DNA of 64,000 bases from Bradyrhizobium sp. Its GTDB lineage: Bacteria > Pseudomonadota > Alphaproteobacteria > Rhizobiales > Xanthobacteraceae. The notes beneath the pieces are model-generated. The model was not told the DNA's origin. It did no database searches and was given only the letters and a program-made list of their open reading frames with translations. Of this stretch, positions 7,948-16,692 are shown piece by piece; position 1 is the first letter of the stretch; each line of letters begins with the position of its first letter. The translations under genes were made by a program, and so were the position numbers. The stretch covers positions 17,348 to 81,347 of the forward strand of contig NZ_DAIDJE010000200.1 of assembly GCF_027451485.1 (NCBI RefSeq), given 5' to 3'.

Positions 7948-9232
7948 TTAATACTTGCGCGCCGTCACCCGCGCCGTATGGATGGTCAAGAGCGTCGCCA
8001 GGCTCAGGGTCGCAACCGCTGTCAGGTAATAGCCGGGCGCGAGGGCGCCGATCAGGGCGAAACCGCCGAGCCATGTCATGGTCGCCGGCCCCATGCCGCC
8101 GAACAATGTGACACCAATATTATAGCCAAGGCCGAGCCCCGTCGCTCGCGTCGCCGCCGGCAGCAGTTCCGCCATCAAGGCCGCGAGCGGCCCGTAATAA
8201 AGCGCCTTCAGCGTCGACAGCCAGAACACCGCAAAGATGATCACCGCCGGCACCGGATCTTTCGTGATCAGCAAGAACATCGGAAAGATCGAGAACAGAA
8301 GCAGGATATTGGCGGCGATCATATGCCGGGTCCGGCCGACCCGGTCGGAAATCATCCCGGCAAAGGGCGTAAGGCCCGTCACCATGATGCCGCCGACGAA
8401 GGTCGCAGTGAAACCTGCGACGGGCGGCAAGTGGAAATTTTTGACCACATAGGTCGGCATGTAGATGATCAGATAGTTGACTGCGGTCGAGAGCGCGAGT
8501 GCGCCGATGCCGAGCAGGACGCGCGACTTCTGATTCAGGAATATCTCCTTCACCGGCGAGCCCTGCGCGGCGGGCGGCGCGGTGGCATCTTCCAGGTGAT
8601 TGCGGATATAGATGCCGATCGGGCCGATCAGGACGCCGAACAGAAACGGAATGCGCCAGCCCCAGGACGAGAGGTCTTCCGGTGCCATCCAGGCGGTGAG
8701 CACGACGCCGAAGCTCGAAGCCAGCAAATTGCTGAAGCCCTGGCTGGCAAATTGCCAGCTCGCGATGAAGCCGCGCCGGTCGGGCCGGTGCTCGACCAGA
8801 AAGGCCGTGGAACTGCCGAACTCGCCGCCTGCCGAAAATCCCTGCACCAACCGCGCCGCGATCACCGCAATCGGTGCCGAAATGCCGATGGTGCCAAAGG
8901 TCGGCATCACGGCGACCGCAAACGTGCCGAGCGTCATCAGCGCGACGGAGAACAACAGCGAGGCTTTTCGCCCCCTGCGGTCGGCATAGGCGCCGAGCAC
9001 AACCGATGGGACGTGCGAGGTAAGCGAGGCCGAACGTTCCGAAGGTCAGCAGCAGCGAGGTCCTCGGGTTGTCGTTCGGGAAGAACGCCCGCGAGATATA
9101 GACCGCGAAATAGCCGTAGACCGTGACGTCGTACCACTCGAGCGCATTGCCGATCGAGGTCGCGACCACGAGCCGCGTGATGTTTTTCTCGACGCCGGCC
9201 TTCGATGCCTCGGCTGATGCCGTCACGGTCAT
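7948..9232 (-). pseudogene. MHS-type MFS transporter interrupted by a frameshift
   Basis: Two overlapping minus-strand frames together make one metabolite:H+ symporter. The N-terminal part (9232 to about 9005) gives ATSIGNALEWYDVTVYGYFA and then LARPIG. The remainder (from 9000 down) resumes at VLGAYADRRGRKASLLFSVA and runs through the last helices to ARVTARKY. The family motif should read continuously as RPIG-x-VVLGAYADRRGRK, so two bases net are missing around 9001-9006. A 5-bp deletion between two GGT copies would explain it; a sequencing error is the alternative. If real, the C-terminal 350 residues could only be made by internal GTG initiation and would lack the first helices. Confidence 0.8.
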
Positions 9233-9248
9233 GCAATTTCTCTTCAGT

Positions 9249-10631
9249 TCAGAGGGGCGCTTTCAATTCGCCAAGATCCCAGAACAGGCCGGCCATGATA
9301 CCGAGCGCTTCTTCGGTCACCGACAACAGGATGTGCTCGTCAGGCGCGTGCTGCGAGCAGCCGGGATAGGAATGCGGCACCCACATCGTCGGTATCTTGA
9401 GAATGTCGGTGAACACATCGTTGGGCAGCGAGCCGCCGAAATTCGGCAGCACAGCGGGCGCCTTTCCGGTCGTCTTGCGGATCGATTCCGCCGTCCAGTT
9501 GATCCAGGGGCTGTCCAGATCTGTGCGCGAGGCTGCGAACCGCTGCGTCGCGGAAACCTCGACCATCGGAAATCCACGGGCCTGCAAATGCGCGCGGATC
9601 GCATCCGCGATGTTGTCGACCCTGGTGCCGACCACAAATCGCAGCTGCAACACAGCCGACGCGCGGCCGGGAATCGCGTTGGCCGGCTTTTCGATGTTGC
9701 CGGACGACATCGCCAGCACTTCAAGCGTGTTCCAGGCATAAAGCCGCTCGGCGGCCGACAGCCCCTCCTCGCCCCAGTTCTCCGAGAGCGCCGGCTCATC
9801 CGCCATCGGCTTGACTTCGACGTCGGCGAGCGCGGCGCGAATCCGGTTCGACAAGGGCGGCGGCTTTAATGCATCAAGCTGCATACGCCCGCGGCTATCC
9901 ACCAGAGAGGCGATGGCGCTGGCGAGGATCGTCGCAGGATTGGCGAGCACGCCGCCCCAATTGCCAGAATGATGGCCGCCTTCGCGCAGGTTCACGTCGA
10001 GATGAATCCTTATGCCCCCGCGGCAGCCAAGAAACAGCGTCGGCCGTTCCGCCGACAGCCGCGGCCCGTCGGAAGCGAGCAACAGGTCGGCCTTCAAGTC
10101 GTCGCGCAGCCTTTCGCAGACCTGCGGCAGGTCCGGCGAGCCAATTTCCTCGCCCATCTCGATGATAAATTTCACATTGAAGCCAAGCCTGCCGCCGCGC
10201 GCCTCCCGGACGGCGCGGAGTGCCGCCATGTTGATGCTGTGCTGGCCCTTGTTGTCGGCGGTGCCGCGGCCGTAGAGGCGGTTGCCGATTTGCGTCGTGC
10301 GCCATGGATCGAGATTGCCCCGCCAATCGCCGGCCATGCCGTCGACCACATCGCCATGGCCGTAGACCAGGACGGTCGGCGCCGAATCGCTCTCGCGATA
10401 TTCGGCGAGCAGATAGGGACCTTTTCCGGCCGGGGACTCGATCAGCCGGGTCGAAAAGTCCATTGCCTTGAAGGCCGGCTGAAGTTCGTCGGTCAGATAG
10501 GCGCGCAGCGCCGCATGCTTCTCAGGGTTCTGGCTTTCGGTCTGATAGGCAACCCGGCGACTGAGTTCATCGAGAAATTCTCCCGAGCGCAGCATGGTCT
10601 GGGCACGGGCGATGGTATCGGTTCTGGTCAT
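9249..10631 (-). CDS. M20 family metallopeptidase / deacylase
   Basis: A 460-residue enzyme of the ArgE/DapE/CNDP group. The first metal histidine is in VLVYGHGDVVDG, the bridging aspartate is in GRGTADNKGQH, the catalytic glutamates are in IIEMGEEIGSPDL, and the late metal histidine is in MWVPHSYPGCSQHAPDEH. A dimerisation domain lies about residues 200-350. It hydrolyses an amide in a dipeptide or N-acyl amino acid; the substrate is not readable. The start is uncertain between the ATG at 10629-10631 (chosen) and an in-frame GTG 15 codons upstream; neither has a strong ribosome site. The adjacent broken transporter may once have fed it. Confidence 0.88.
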   Translation of the reverse strand: MTRTDTIARAQTMLRSGEFLDELSRRVAYQTESQNPEKHAALRAYLTDELQPAFKAMDFSTRLIESPAGKGPYLLAEYRESDSAPTVLVYGHGDVVDGMAGDWRGNLDPWRTTQIGNRLYGRGTADNKGQHSINMAALRAVREARGGRLGFNVKFIIEMGEEIGSPDLPQVCERLRDDLKADLLLASDGPRLSAERPTLFLGCRGGIRIHLDVNLREGGHHSGNWGGVLANPATILASAIASLVDSRGRMQLDALKPPPLSNRIRAALADVEVKPMADEPALSENWGEEGLSAAERLYAWNTLEVLAMSSGNIEKPANAIPGRASAVLQLRFVVGTRVDNIADAIRAHLQARGFPMVEVSATQRFAASRTDLDSPWINWTAESIRKTTGKAPAVLPNFGGSLPNDVFTDILKIPTMWVPHSYPGCSQHAPDEHILLSVTEEALGIMAGLFWDLGELKAPL

Positions 10632-10789
10632 GGGATCTTTTTGGCTGGTGGGAGTTGGCATTTTCGATGCAGTCACGTTAACGGGACAAGCTGCGGGCTG
10701 GAAGTGTTCTGCTCTTTGCTAATTGCATTGGGGATGCGACAATTCGAGCAAACGGACCGCTCGAAGCGGCCAACCCAGGGGAGAACGCC

Positions 10790-11416
10790 ATGAACACCAT
10801 TCTGCGCCTTGCCGCGGCCGGGCTGTTGCTCACGGGTTCCGCATTCGCCTTGACCAGCGAACGCATGCCGGAAATGACGCTTGACCAGATGACGCCGGCC
10901 CAGCGCAGCATTGCTGAAGCGATCATCCACGGGCCGAGAGGCCGGATGAGCGGGCCGTTCAATACCTGGCTGCGCAGCCCCGTACTGGCGGATCGGCTGC
11001 AAAAGGTCGGCGAATATGTCCGCTTCAACACCTCGCTCGACAAACGCATCAACGAGATGGCAATCCTGATGACGGCGCAGGCGTGGGGCGCGCAATATGA
11101 GTGGTACGCCCACGCTCCGCTCGCGCTCAAGGCCGGGCTTGATCCTTCGGTGGTGGCCGCGATTGGCGCCGGCCGCAAGCCAGATAACATGAAGGCAGAC
11201 GAGGCGACGGTCTGGGAATTCATCACGCAGCTTCGCCGTGACCACAATGTCGACGACGCGATCTACGCCAAGGCGCTCGGAGACTTTGGCGAGCAGGGTA
11301 TCGTCGACCTGATCGCCGTGAACGGCTATTACGACGTGGTCTCGATGACGCTCAACGTCGCGCATGTCAGGCCACCGGCGGGAGCCGAGATGCCGTTCAA
11401 GCAGGCCGGCGAGTAA
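10790..11416 (+). CDS. Exported carboxymuconolactone decarboxylase-like protein
   Basis: The 208-residue protein begins with a probable signal peptide (MNTILRLAAAGLLLTGSAFA) and then shows the CMD/AhpD-like helical core: LDKRINEMAILMTAQAWGAQYEWYAHAPLALKAGL. The AhpD redox CxxC is absent, with AQYEW in its place, so a peroxidase role is unlikely. Ribosome site AGGGGAGAAC precedes the ATG. It is divergent from the M20 peptidase and followed 66 bp later by the LLM monooxygenase on the same strand, which suggests one catabolic unit. A periplasmic location is inferred from the signal only. Confidence 0.85.
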   Translation: MNTILRLAAAGLLLTGSAFALTSERMPEMTLDQMTPAQRSIAEAIIHGPRGRMSGPFNTWLRSPVLADRLQKVGEYVRFNTSLDKRINEMAILMTAQAWGAQYEWYAHAPLALKAGLDPSVVAAIGAGRKPDNMKADEATVWEFITQLRRDHNVDDAIYAKALGDFGEQGIVDLIAVNGYYDVVSMTLNVAHVRPPAGAEMPFKQAGE

Positions 11417-11482
11417 CATTCCTCTGCTGATCATCGCGGAGGCCGCGGTGCCTTCCCGATGCCCCACCGAAAGTCACCTCGC

Positions 11483-12859
11483 ATGAAAAAAGAAATCCGG
11501 CTGAACGCTTTTGCGATGAATTGCGTCGCCCATCAATCGCCGGGACTGTGGACGCATCCGCGCGACCGCACCGCCGACTACAACCGACTGCCCTATTGGC
11601 TTGATCTCGCCAGGACGCTCGAGCACGGACGGTTCGACGGCCTGTTTCTGGCCGACGTGCTCGGCGTCTACGACGTGTTCGGCAATAGCCACGACGCGGC
11701 CGTGCGCAACGCCGCGCAAACCCCGGTCAACGATCCGATGCTGGTGATCCCGGCCATGGCCGCGGTGACCGAAAATCTCGGCTTCGGCGTGACGTCCAAC
11801 CTGTCCTACGAACCGCCCTATACGTTCGCACGAAGAATGTCGACGCTCGATCATCTCACCGACGGGCGGGTCGGCTGGAACGTCGTCACCGGCTATCTCG
11901 ACAGCGCCGCAAAGGGCGCCGGCAAGGACAAGCAGACCGGACACGACGATCGTTACGACATCGCCGACGAATATATGCAGGTGGTCTACAAGCTCTGGGA
12001 AGGCAGCTGGGAACACGACGCGGCGCTACGCGATCGCGCGCGTGGCATCTTTGCTGACCCTGCGAAGGTGCATCGCGTCCAGCACGAGGGAAAGAACTTT
12101 CGCCTCGACGCCATCCACCTCTGCGAGCCATCGCCGCAGCGCACGCCGGTGCTGTATCAGGCCGGGACGTCGCCGCGCGGTCGACAGTTCGCAGCTCAAC
12201 ATGCCGAATGTGTCTTCATGTCGGGGCCTTCGGCAAAAGTCATTGCGCCGCGCGTCTCCGGCATTCGCGAACTCGCGGCGAGCGCGGGGCGCAACTCCGC
12301 CGAGATCCTGATGTTCTCGATGTTCACCGTGATCCTCGGCGAGACCGAGGCCAAGGCCAAGGCGAAATACGAGGAGTATCGCAGCCACGTCAGTCCGGAA
12401 GGCGCGCTGGTGCTGATGTCCGGCTGGACCGGCGTCGATTTCTCGGGCTACGACCTCGACCAGCAGGTGCGGCATGTCGAGAACGACGCCGGTCGCTCGG
12501 CGATGGACAACATCACCCGCGCCGACCCTGACCGGGTCTGGACCGTGCGCGAAGTCGCCCAGCATGTCGGCATCGGCGGCATCGGGCCTGTGGTGGTGGG
12601 CACGCCGGAACAAGCCGCCGATGCCATCGAAGCCTGGTTCGATCAGACCGATGTCGATGGGCTCAACATGCCGTTTGCGGTCTCGCCCGGCGATTTCGAG
12701 GACATCACCGACATGCTGGTACCGGAACTGACGCGGCGCGGCCGCTACAAGACGGCATACAGGCAAGGCACGTTGCGCGAAAAACTGTTCGGCGCAGGCC
12801 GCGCGCGGCTCGATGCGCCGCATCCGGCGGTGCAGTATCGGCCAGGTTATGGCCCGTAG
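11483..12859 (+). CDS. LLM-class flavin-dependent monooxygenase (NtaA/DszA type)
   Basis: A 458-residue FMNH2-dependent oxygenase. The N-terminus KKEIRLNAFAMNCVAHQSPG and the segments WNVVTGYLDSAAKG and PVLYQAGTSPRGRQFAAQHA are hallmarks of the NtaA/SnaA/DszA group, which oxidises chelators, sulfones or similar substrates with FMNH2 from a separate reductase. No flavin reductase gene is adjacent. An earlier in-frame ATG at 11459 adds eight residues; the later one is preferred because homologues begin at MKKEIRLNAF. The substrate is unknown. Confidence 0.88.
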   Translation: MKKEIRLNAFAMNCVAHQSPGLWTHPRDRTADYNRLPYWLDLARTLEHGRFDGLFLADVLGVYDVFGNSHDAAVRNAAQTPVNDPMLVIPAMAAVTENLGFGVTSNLSYEPPYTFARRMSTLDHLTDGRVGWNVVTGYLDSAAKGAGKDKQTGHDDRYDIADEYMQVVYKLWEGSWEHDAALRDRARGIFADPAKVHRVQHEGKNFRLDAIHLCEPSPQRTPVLYQAGTSPRGRQFAAQHAECVFMSGPSAKVIAPRVSGIRELAASAGRNSAEILMFSMFTVILGETEAKAKAKYEEYRSHVSPEGALVLMSGWTGVDFSGYDLDQQVRHVENDAGRSAMDNITRADPDRVWTVREVAQHVGIGGIGPVVVGTPEQAADAIEAWFDQTDVDGLNMPFAVSPGDFEDITDMLVPELTRRGRYKTAYRQGTLREKLFGAGRARLDAPHPAVQYRPGYGP

Positions 12860-12928
12860 GCCACACGAATGCCGGGAGGGATGGATTCCCGGTCTGCACC
12901 TTCGGCGTATCCCGGAATGACAGGGCCC

Positions 12929-14590
12929 TCACACCGTCCCGTCCACCATCACCTCGATCAGCTTGGCGCCCGGACGGCTGAAGGCGGAGGTCAGCGTCGA
13001 CTTCAGTTCCTTGGGGTCGCTGATCCGTATCGCTTCACAGCCGAGCGACCTGGCGACACCGGCGAAGTCCACCGGCGGATCGGCGAAGTCCATGCCCACG
13101 TAATGATCGTCGCCATGAAAGGCGAGCAGTCGCTGCTTGATGATCCGATAGCCACCGTTGTTGGCGATCACGACGTTCAGCGGCAATTTGTGATGCGCAG
13201 CCGTCCACAGCGACTGGATCGAATACATCGCGCTGCCATCGCCTGAGAAACAAACCACGGGACGATGCGGATTGGCGAGGCTGACGCCGACCGATGCCGG
13301 CAATCCCCAGCCGATGCCGCCGGAAGCCAACGCATGATAGCCATAGCGGTCGCGGTGCGGCCGCAGCGCCAGCATCTGCCGCGACGAGGTCAGTCCTTCA
13401 TCGACGACAATGGCGTTCCCCGGCAGCGCCTCGACCACCTGCAGGGTCAGATAATCCGGATCGATCGGCGTCGAATTGCCGCGTTGGGCGAGCTGCCCGA
13501 CCAGTGACGCGCGGCGCGCCGTCCAGTTGGTCGACGACAAAGCGGCAATACCCTTGTTGGCCTTGGTCTCCAGGGCCGCGCCGCCCTTGGCCTTCAGCGC
13601 TGGCAGCAGCGCCCGCAACGTTTCCTTCACGTCCGCCTTGAGCGCGATCTCCGCGCCGTAATTCTTGGCGAGGTCCCATTCGACGAGACCGATCTGCACG
13701 ATCGGCAGGCCCTCCGGCAGGGGATCGGTCTCACTATGCACCGACATCCGCAGCGGATCGGCGCCGAGCGCGATCAACAGATCAAAAGGCGCGAGAACGT
13801 CGCGCACCTGCGGCTGCGAGCGCGACAGCGCGCCGATGAAACATGGGCTCTCTGACAAGAAGTGCGCACCATAGGGGACCGACTGCTGAAACGCCGGACA
13901 GCCGAGCGCTTCGGCCAGTTGTGCCGCTTCCTGCAAGGCATCGCTTTTGACGATCTCATCGCCGGCGATGATCACCGGCCGCTCGGCCTTGAGGATTCGG
14001 AGGGTAAGCGCCTGCAACGCCTCGTCGGACGGCTTCACGCGAGCGTCGACGCGGGTCGAACGGCCGAGCTCGATGCCGGCCTCGGAATTGAGAATGTCGC
14101 CGGGCAGCGAGATGAAGACCGGGCCGGTCGGCGGCGTGGTCGCGATCTTGGCGGCGCGGCGCACGATCCGCGGCAGATCTTCCAGCCGAGTCACCTCGAC
14201 GGCCCATTTCACCAAGGGCTCCGCCATGCGCACCAGCGGGCCATATAACAGCGGCTCCATCAGCCCATGGCCCTGCTCCTGCTGGCCGGCGGTCAAAATC
14301 ATCGGCGTGCCGGTGAAATGCGCGTTGTAGAGCGAGCCCATCGCGTTCCCCAGGCCCGGCGCGACGTGAACATTGCATGCGACAAGGCGCCCCGAGGCGC
14401 GGCTGTAGCCGTCGGCGATGGCAACGACGAGGCTCTCCTGCATCGCCATCACATAGGTGAGGTCGGGATTATCCCTCAGCGCGTGCATGATCGGCAATTC
14501 GGTCGTGCCGGGATTGCCGAACAGGTGTGTAATGCCTTCGTCCTTGAGCAAGGCCAGGAACGCCGAGCGGCCGGTGATGCGATTTTTCAT
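12929..14590 (-). CDS. Benzoylformate-decarboxylase-like ThDP enzyme
   Basis: A 553-residue ThDP enzyme. The N-terminal Pyr domain contains FGNPGTTELP (22-33) and the activating glutamate E52 in MAMQESLVVA. The ThDP-binding motif is GDGSAMYSIQSLWTAAHHKL followed by VIANNGGY. Similarity to Pseudomonas MdlC is continuous: NVHVAPGLGNAMGSLYNA aligns with the His70 segment. The active-site Ser26 of MdlC is Thr here (T29). Expected chemistry is non-oxidative decarboxylation of a 2-oxo acid, with acetolactate-synthase-like enzymes as alternative. AGAGGAA sits just upstream of the ATG. It converges with the LLM gene, and the 69-bp gap contains an imperfect CCGGGA-type repeat. Confidence 0.85.
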   Translation of the reverse strand: MKNRITGRSAFLALLKDEGITHLFGNPGTTELPIMHALRDNPDLTYVMAMQESLVVAIADGYSRASGRLVACNVHVAPGLGNAMGSLYNAHFTGTPMILTAGQQEQGHGLMEPLLYGPLVRMAEPLVKWAVEVTRLEDLPRIVRRAAKIATTPPTGPVFISLPGDILNSEAGIELGRSTRVDARVKPSDEALQALTLRILKAERPVIIAGDEIVKSDALQEAAQLAEALGCPAFQQSVPYGAHFLSESPCFIGALSRSQPQVRDVLAPFDLLIALGADPLRMSVHSETDPLPEGLPIVQIGLVEWDLAKNYGAEIALKADVKETLRALLPALKAKGGAALETKANKGIAALSSTNWTARRASLVGQLAQRGNSTPIDPDYLTLQVVEALPGNAIVVDEGLTSSRQMLALRPHRDRYGYHALASGGIGWGLPASVGVSLANPHRPVVCFSGDGSAMYSIQSLWTAAHHKLPLNVVIANNGGYRIIKQRLLAFHGDDHYVGMDFADPPVDFAGVARSLGCEAIRISDPKELKSTLTSAFSRPGAKLIEVMVDGTV

Positions 14591-14695
14591 GTTTCCTCTG
14601 GCTTCTGTTCTTGCGTTCTCAAGCAGCGCGCCGATGCATCATGAGCAAACTCCCACCGATCAGGCAAGAAACCGCCTACATGGCAGCTCTGCGCG

Positions 14696-15178
14696 TCAAA
14701 ACATGCCTTCGCGATCGTTGCGAGGCCGCCTCTTTGTGCGATGCCACACCACGCCGGGAAACCCCTTCAACGGCACCAGCGGCTCGCCGGCATAAGCCCA
14801 TTCCTGCAACTCCTCGATGGCGATGTGATAGAGCGGCTGCCGACCGGTGCGGCCGGTGAACAGCGCGCGCGGAATGTTGACCATGTGCGGAGAGTGCGGG
14901 CGTTCAAAGATCAAGGGCGAGCCGCACGATTTGCAGAAAGAACGCCGGGTTTTCGTCGCAGCGTCTTCGAAGTGCGAGATGTTCTCTTCACCCGTAGTGA
15001 TGCGAAAACGCCTGCGCCAGCTTCCGATATAGGTCGCGTAGGCCGCGCCGTGGGCGCGGCGGCTCGCCGCGGAATGATCGTGCCAGGCCCAGCGCGCCGG
15101 TACGTCGATCTCGAAAGCGACGCTGCCGCAGAGGCATTGCCCTTTCGCGACGCCGGCGGCTTTGGTTGGTTTCGCCAT
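14696..15178 (-). CDS. GFA-family protein with degenerate zinc site
   Basis: A 160-residue protein of the glutathione-dependent formaldehyde-activating (GFA/CENP-V) fold. The first motif CLCGSVAFEI and the third FCKSCGSPLIF are intact. The middle motif, normally CHCSDCRR-like, reads HDHSAASRRAHGAAY and has lost its cysteines, keeping histidines instead. A catalytic role is therefore doubtful. The start is placed at MAKPTKAAGV (15176-15178), preceded by GAGGGAGAG. The longer frame to 15346 runs through repeat DNA and is rejected. Confidence 0.85.
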   Translation of the reverse strand: MAKPTKAAGVAKGQCLCGSVAFEIDVPARWAWHDHSAASRRAHGAAYATYIGSWRRRFRITTGEENISHFEDAATKTRRSFCKSCGSPLIFERPHSPHMVNIPRALFTGRTGRQPLYHIAIEELQEWAYAGEPLVPLKGFPGVVWHRTKRRPRNDREGMF

Positions 15179-15305
15179 TGGCTCTCCCTCGGTCATTGCG
15201 AGCAACGGGTCGCGCGGATGCGCACCCGATGACAGGCTCCGCGAAGCGAGCCAGCCGCACAAGATAGACTGGATTGGTTCGGAGCTCAGGCTCCTCGCAA
15301 CGAGG
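15179..15305. repeat. Fragments of a dispersed GTCATTGCGAGC-type repeat
   Basis: The stretch GGTCATTGCGAGCAACGGGT and, later, CTCCGCGAAGCGAGCCAG resemble the dispersed palindromes containing 'cattgcgagc...gcgaagcgagc' that I associate with bradyrhizobial chromosomes. No coding sequence is supported here. This is a recognition by pattern, not by alignment. Confidence 0.4.
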
Positions 15306-15470
15306 ACTAGCGCCCACTTTCCGAAGTTCGTGTTACGTCGCAGCAACCGCCTTCACGAACTTCGGAAAGTCATGGGCGCTAGTAAGCTTATTGATTACCG
15401 CTTTATCGATCTGAAGTCCCTGATCGAATTCACCGCTTTCGGTGCAGGGACTTCAGATCGGCGGTACTAG
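15306..15470 (-). repeat. Composite two-hairpin element, copy 2
   Basis: The first hairpin (15306-15383) has arms ACTAGCGCCCACTTTCCGAA and TTCGGAAAGTCATGGGCGCT, a nearly perfect 27-bp stem with a 3-base bulge (type E). The second (15395-15470) has arms around CGATCTGAAGTCCCTG and CAGGGACTTCAGATCG (type F). The spacer on the minus strand, ATCAATAAGCTTAC, resembles the spacers of the other copies. The element is bounded by CTAG on both sides, and the right CTAG contains the stop codon of the oxidoreductase gene. Confidence 0.8.
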
Positions 15471-16597
15471 GCCGGCGCCATCTCGTCGTAAACCGGGTAA
15501 TCCGTGTAACCGGCTTCCCCGCCGCCATAAAAGGTCGCGCGGTTATAGGGCGTGAGCGGGAAGCCGTGCCGCAGCCGGCGCGGCAGATCTGGATTGGAAA
15601 TGAAGATGCGGCCGAATGCGATCGCGTCGGCATGACCTTGCGCGATGGCGGCTTCCGCAGTTTCGCCGGTAAAGCCGCCGGCCGAAATCAAGACACCGTT
15701 CCAGAGAGGGCGGAACAGCACCATCGCCGACGGCACGTTCTGCCAGTTGACCTCCGCGCGCCCCGCCCCGCTCGATCGCGGCTCGATGAAATGCAGATAA
15801 GCGAGCCCCAGCGCATCGAGCGCCTTGATCACATGGGTATAGAGCGGCATCGGATCCGCCTCGCCGCTGCCGTTGGCGATGCCGTAAGGCGATAGCCGCA
15901 CGCCGACGCGCTCCGCACCCCAAACGCCACTGACTGCCTGGGTAATCTCCAGGAGTAGCCGCGCGCGGTTTTCGATCGAACCGCCATATCGGTCGGTCCG
16001 CAAATTGGTGTGAGATTGCAGGAACTGCTCGAGCAGATAGCCGTTGGCGCCGTGCACTTCGACGCCATCGAAGCCGGCCTCCTTGGCGTTGACCGCCGCC
16101 TGCCGGAACGCCTCGACGACCTGTTCGATCTCTTCAGTCTCAAGCGCACGCGGAGTCTCGTAAGGCACCATCTTGCCATCGGCGGTCATCGCCAGCATGC
16201 CGTTGCCGGTGATCGGAACTGCCGAGGGCGCCACGGGCATCGCGCCGCCGGGCTGAAACGATGAATGCGAGACGCGGCCGACATGCCAGAGCTGAAGGAA
16301 AATCAGACCGCCCCGCGCATGGACGGCGTCGACCACGGCGCGCCATCCCGTAATCTGCGCTTGCGAATAGATGCCGGGCGTGCCCGGATTGCCGCGTCCG
16401 GTCGCCTGGACCGGCGAGGCTTCGGCGATCAGCATGCCGCCTGGCGTAGCGCGTTGCGCGTAATATTCCGCGTTCAGCTGACGCGGCGCGAAACTCGTTC
16501 GATCCGCTCGCATTCTTGTCAACGGCGCCATCACGACGCGATGGGCAAGCCGGTAGGGACCGACCTGAAGCGGTGAAAACAGGTGAGGAAAATTCAT
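15467..16597 (-). CDS. Old Yellow Enzyme family NADH:flavin oxidoreductase
   Basis: A 376-residue FMN TIM-barrel enzyme of the NemA/OPR group. Visible are LFSPLQVGPYRLAHRVVMAP, the FMN-side APLTRMRA, the substrate pair H-x-x-N in GVEVHGANGYLLEQFLQ, and DRYGGSIENRARLLLE. It reduces activated C=C bonds of enones or nitro compounds using NAD(P)H. The start is set at MNFPHLFSPL (16595-16597), because the 14 preceding residues are not family-like. The stop codon lies inside the CTAG boundary of the palindromic element. The divergent SDR starts 95 bp away. Confidence 0.93.
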   Translation of the reverse strand: MNFPHLFSPLQVGPYRLAHRVVMAPLTRMRADRTSFAPRQLNAEYYAQRATPGGMLIAEASPVQATGRGNPGTPGIYSQAQITGWRAVVDAVHARGGLIFLQLWHVGRVSHSSFQPGGAMPVAPSAVPITGNGMLAMTADGKMVPYETPRALETEEIEQVVEAFRQAAVNAKEAGFDGVEVHGANGYLLEQFLQSHTNLRTDRYGGSIENRARLLLEITQAVSGVWGAERVGVRLSPYGIANGSGEADPMPLYTHVIKALDALGLAYLHFIEPRSSGAGRAEVNWQNVPSAMVLFRPLWNGVLISAGGFTGETAEAAIAQGHADAIAFGRIFISNPDLPRRLRHGFPLTPYNRATFYGGGEAGYTDYPVYDEMAPA

Positions 16598-16692
16598 AGG
16601 TTGCGCCCCGGAAATGTCTTTGCCGCAATTTGCGATCAAGCTTGTAACCGTAAAACCATGCCTGTTGCGATAGCCTGAAGGGAAGACCTCCC

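Noticed and set aside
7927..9126. 399-codon plus-strand frame opposite the MFS transporter
   Set aside because: Strongly basic, repetitive composition of an antisense frame; the minus strand encodes a recognisable family.
15179..15346. N-terminal extension of the GFA gene
   Set aside because: The extension passes through repeat DNA and gives no family-like residues; MAKPTKAAGV has a good ribosome site.
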